In this document: one piece after another, positions 63,430 through 64,000 of the stretch | How the letters are laid out: every line of letters starts with the position of its first letter | Position numbering within the stretch: position 1 is the stretch's first letter | Assembly: GCF_006440735.1 (NCBI RefSeq) | Contig: NZ_VFUA01000015.1 | Coordinates: 25,529-89,528, forward strand | Source: Mesorhizobium sp. B2-7-1 | Lineage (GTDB): Bacteria > Pseudomonadota > Alphaproteobacteria > Rhizobiales > Rhizobiaceae | Reading direction: 5' to 3' | DNA length: 64,000 nt | The notes under the pieces: model-generated | Databases searched by the model: none | What the model was told of the DNA's origin: nothing | The model's input: the letters and a program-made list of their open reading frames with translations, nothing else | Translations under genes and position numbers: made by a program

Positions 63430-64000
63430 TCAGTCCGGGCGCTGAACCGCCTCATGCCGTAGCGGTCGTGCCTTGAAGATGGCAAAGCCGATCGCCGCCA
63501 TGATCCATACGCCGATGCCGCCATAGAGCATCACCCAGCCAAAGCCGTTTGCCAGCGCGTTCTGCGCGACCTTGTCCGGCAGCCCCGGTACCGGATTGCC
63601 GGCCGCGATGGCCTGGGCGAATTGATAAAGCCTTGCGCTGTCGCGATCGGGCAGCACGACTATCAGATGCGAGAGCACACCGCTCGCCAGGATGAAGCCC
63701 ATCACCGCGATGTTCACGGCAAGCGAGACCATGCGCGCGCTCATGTCGATGCCGGACGCCATCCCGGCGCGGTTGCGCGAAACCGAGCCGGTGGTGGTAT
63801 TGGTGACCGGCGTGTTGGTGATGCCGAGGCCGGCGCCCGCGATCAGGCATCCCGGCAGCATGGTCAGCCAGCTGGCATGAGCCGCCGCACTGCCCCACTT
63901 CATCAGGAAGAAGCCGATGCCGATGGTTGCAAGCCCCGCCGGGATGATGACGCCGGGCCGGTAGCGAAGCGATAGCCGCTCGGCCAAAGGCGGCATGACC
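63430..64000 (-). CDS. MFS drug/solute efflux transporter, C-terminal part (cut by window edge)
   Basis: About 190 residues of the C-terminal half are visible, with several membrane segments (LMKWGSAAAHASWLTMLPGCLIAGAGLGITNTPVTNTTTG, and MVSLAVNIAVMGFILASGVLS). The GLGITNTPVTNTTTGSVSRNRAGMASG stretch is typical of DHA2-type (14-segment) drug:H+ antiporters. The start is beyond the right edge. It converges on the response regulator gene, 9 bases apart. Confidence 0.85.
   Translation of the reverse strand, partial: VMPPLAERLSLRYRPGVIIPAGLATIGIGFFLMKWGSAAAHASWLTMLPGCLIAGAGLGITNTPVTNTTTGSVSRNRAGMASGIDMSARMVSLAVNIAVMGFILASGVLSHLIVVLPDRDSARLYQFAQAIAAGNPVPGLPDKVAQNALANGFGWVMLYGGIGVWIMAAIGFAIFKARPLRHEAVQRPD

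Overview
The window looks like a stretch of chromosome from a Mesorhizobium-type alphaproteobacterium (Rhizobiales). Several features support this: very high GC; GcrA and CcrM-type GANTC sites; a PodJ-like polarity factor; a class I lysyl-tRNA synthetase; a SAM-II riboswitch ahead of metZ; a gbpR / chvE-gguABC sugar-uptake locus as in Agrobacterium; and repeated copies of a palindromic intergenic element (core gcaattccaggaaaagtg) that I associate with Mesorhizobium. No phage, plasmid replication or rRNA genes are visible. Both edges cut genes: a helicase on the left and an MFS transporter on the right.

Layout. 1-1.7 kb: end of a ligase-associated DNA repair cluster (helicase C-terminus, pdeM). 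1.7-7.5 kb: a three-subunit molybdopterin/iron-sulfur/membrane-anchor oxidoreductase (best guess SoeABC sulfite dehydrogenase) with a small coupled upstream ORF and a divergent LysR regulator. 7.5-10.7 kb: an Hsp70-like ATPase and a TIGR02186-TauE pair (sulfite exporter type). 10.9-15 kb: a 1362-residue PodJ-like protein. 15.4-23.7 kb: a beta-oxidation operon (MerR regulator, two acyl-CoA dehydrogenases, thiolase, FadJ-type bifunctional enzyme, thioesterase) with two matching MerR operators; a DUF559 endonuclease cassette bounded by inverted repeats interrupts it. 23.8-29.9 kb: ankyrin protein, LexA-like regulator, thermonuclease, lysS, TerB-like gene. 29.9-33.2 kb: amino-acid-type binding protein and a LuxR-LuxI-crotonase quorum-sensing locus. 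33.4-37.8 kb: ppk2, phoR, phoU, corA. 37.9-42.5 kb: gcrA, argD, argF, hslO, apaG. 42.8-46.5 kb: ceramide-glucosyltransferase-like gene, metZ with SAM-II riboswitch, dCTP deaminase. 47-53.6 kb: gguC, gguB, gguA, chvE and gbpR. 53.7-56.7 kb: a His/Arg-rich exported protein, a three-gene quinoprotein relay module and tRNA-Gly(CCC). 56.9-64 kb: DUF6460 protein, histone-deacetylase-like enzyme, MATE pump, cysteine-synthase-like enzyme, pyrD, DUF952 protein, secreted coiled-coil protein, a NarL-type response regulator and an MFS pump.

Sulfur is a recurring theme: sulfite oxidation and export, metZ under SAM control, a cysteine-synthase homologue and a SoxYZ-like carrier. Phosphate (phoR, phoU, ppk2) and cell-cycle/polarity genes (gcrA, podJ) are also present. 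Three short genes (DUF559 endonuclease, thioesterase, a ~100-residue hypothetical) each carry one reading-frame break at or near a short homopolymer. These are either real decay or assembly errors. I saw no convincing wholly new multi-gene system. The most unusual items are the inverted-repeat-bounded DUF559 cassette inside the fatty-acid operon, the LuxR-LuxI-crotonase locus whose crotonase lacks the usual catalytic glutamates, the structured leader with a terminator directly before argD, and the small ORF coupled to the molybdoenzyme.
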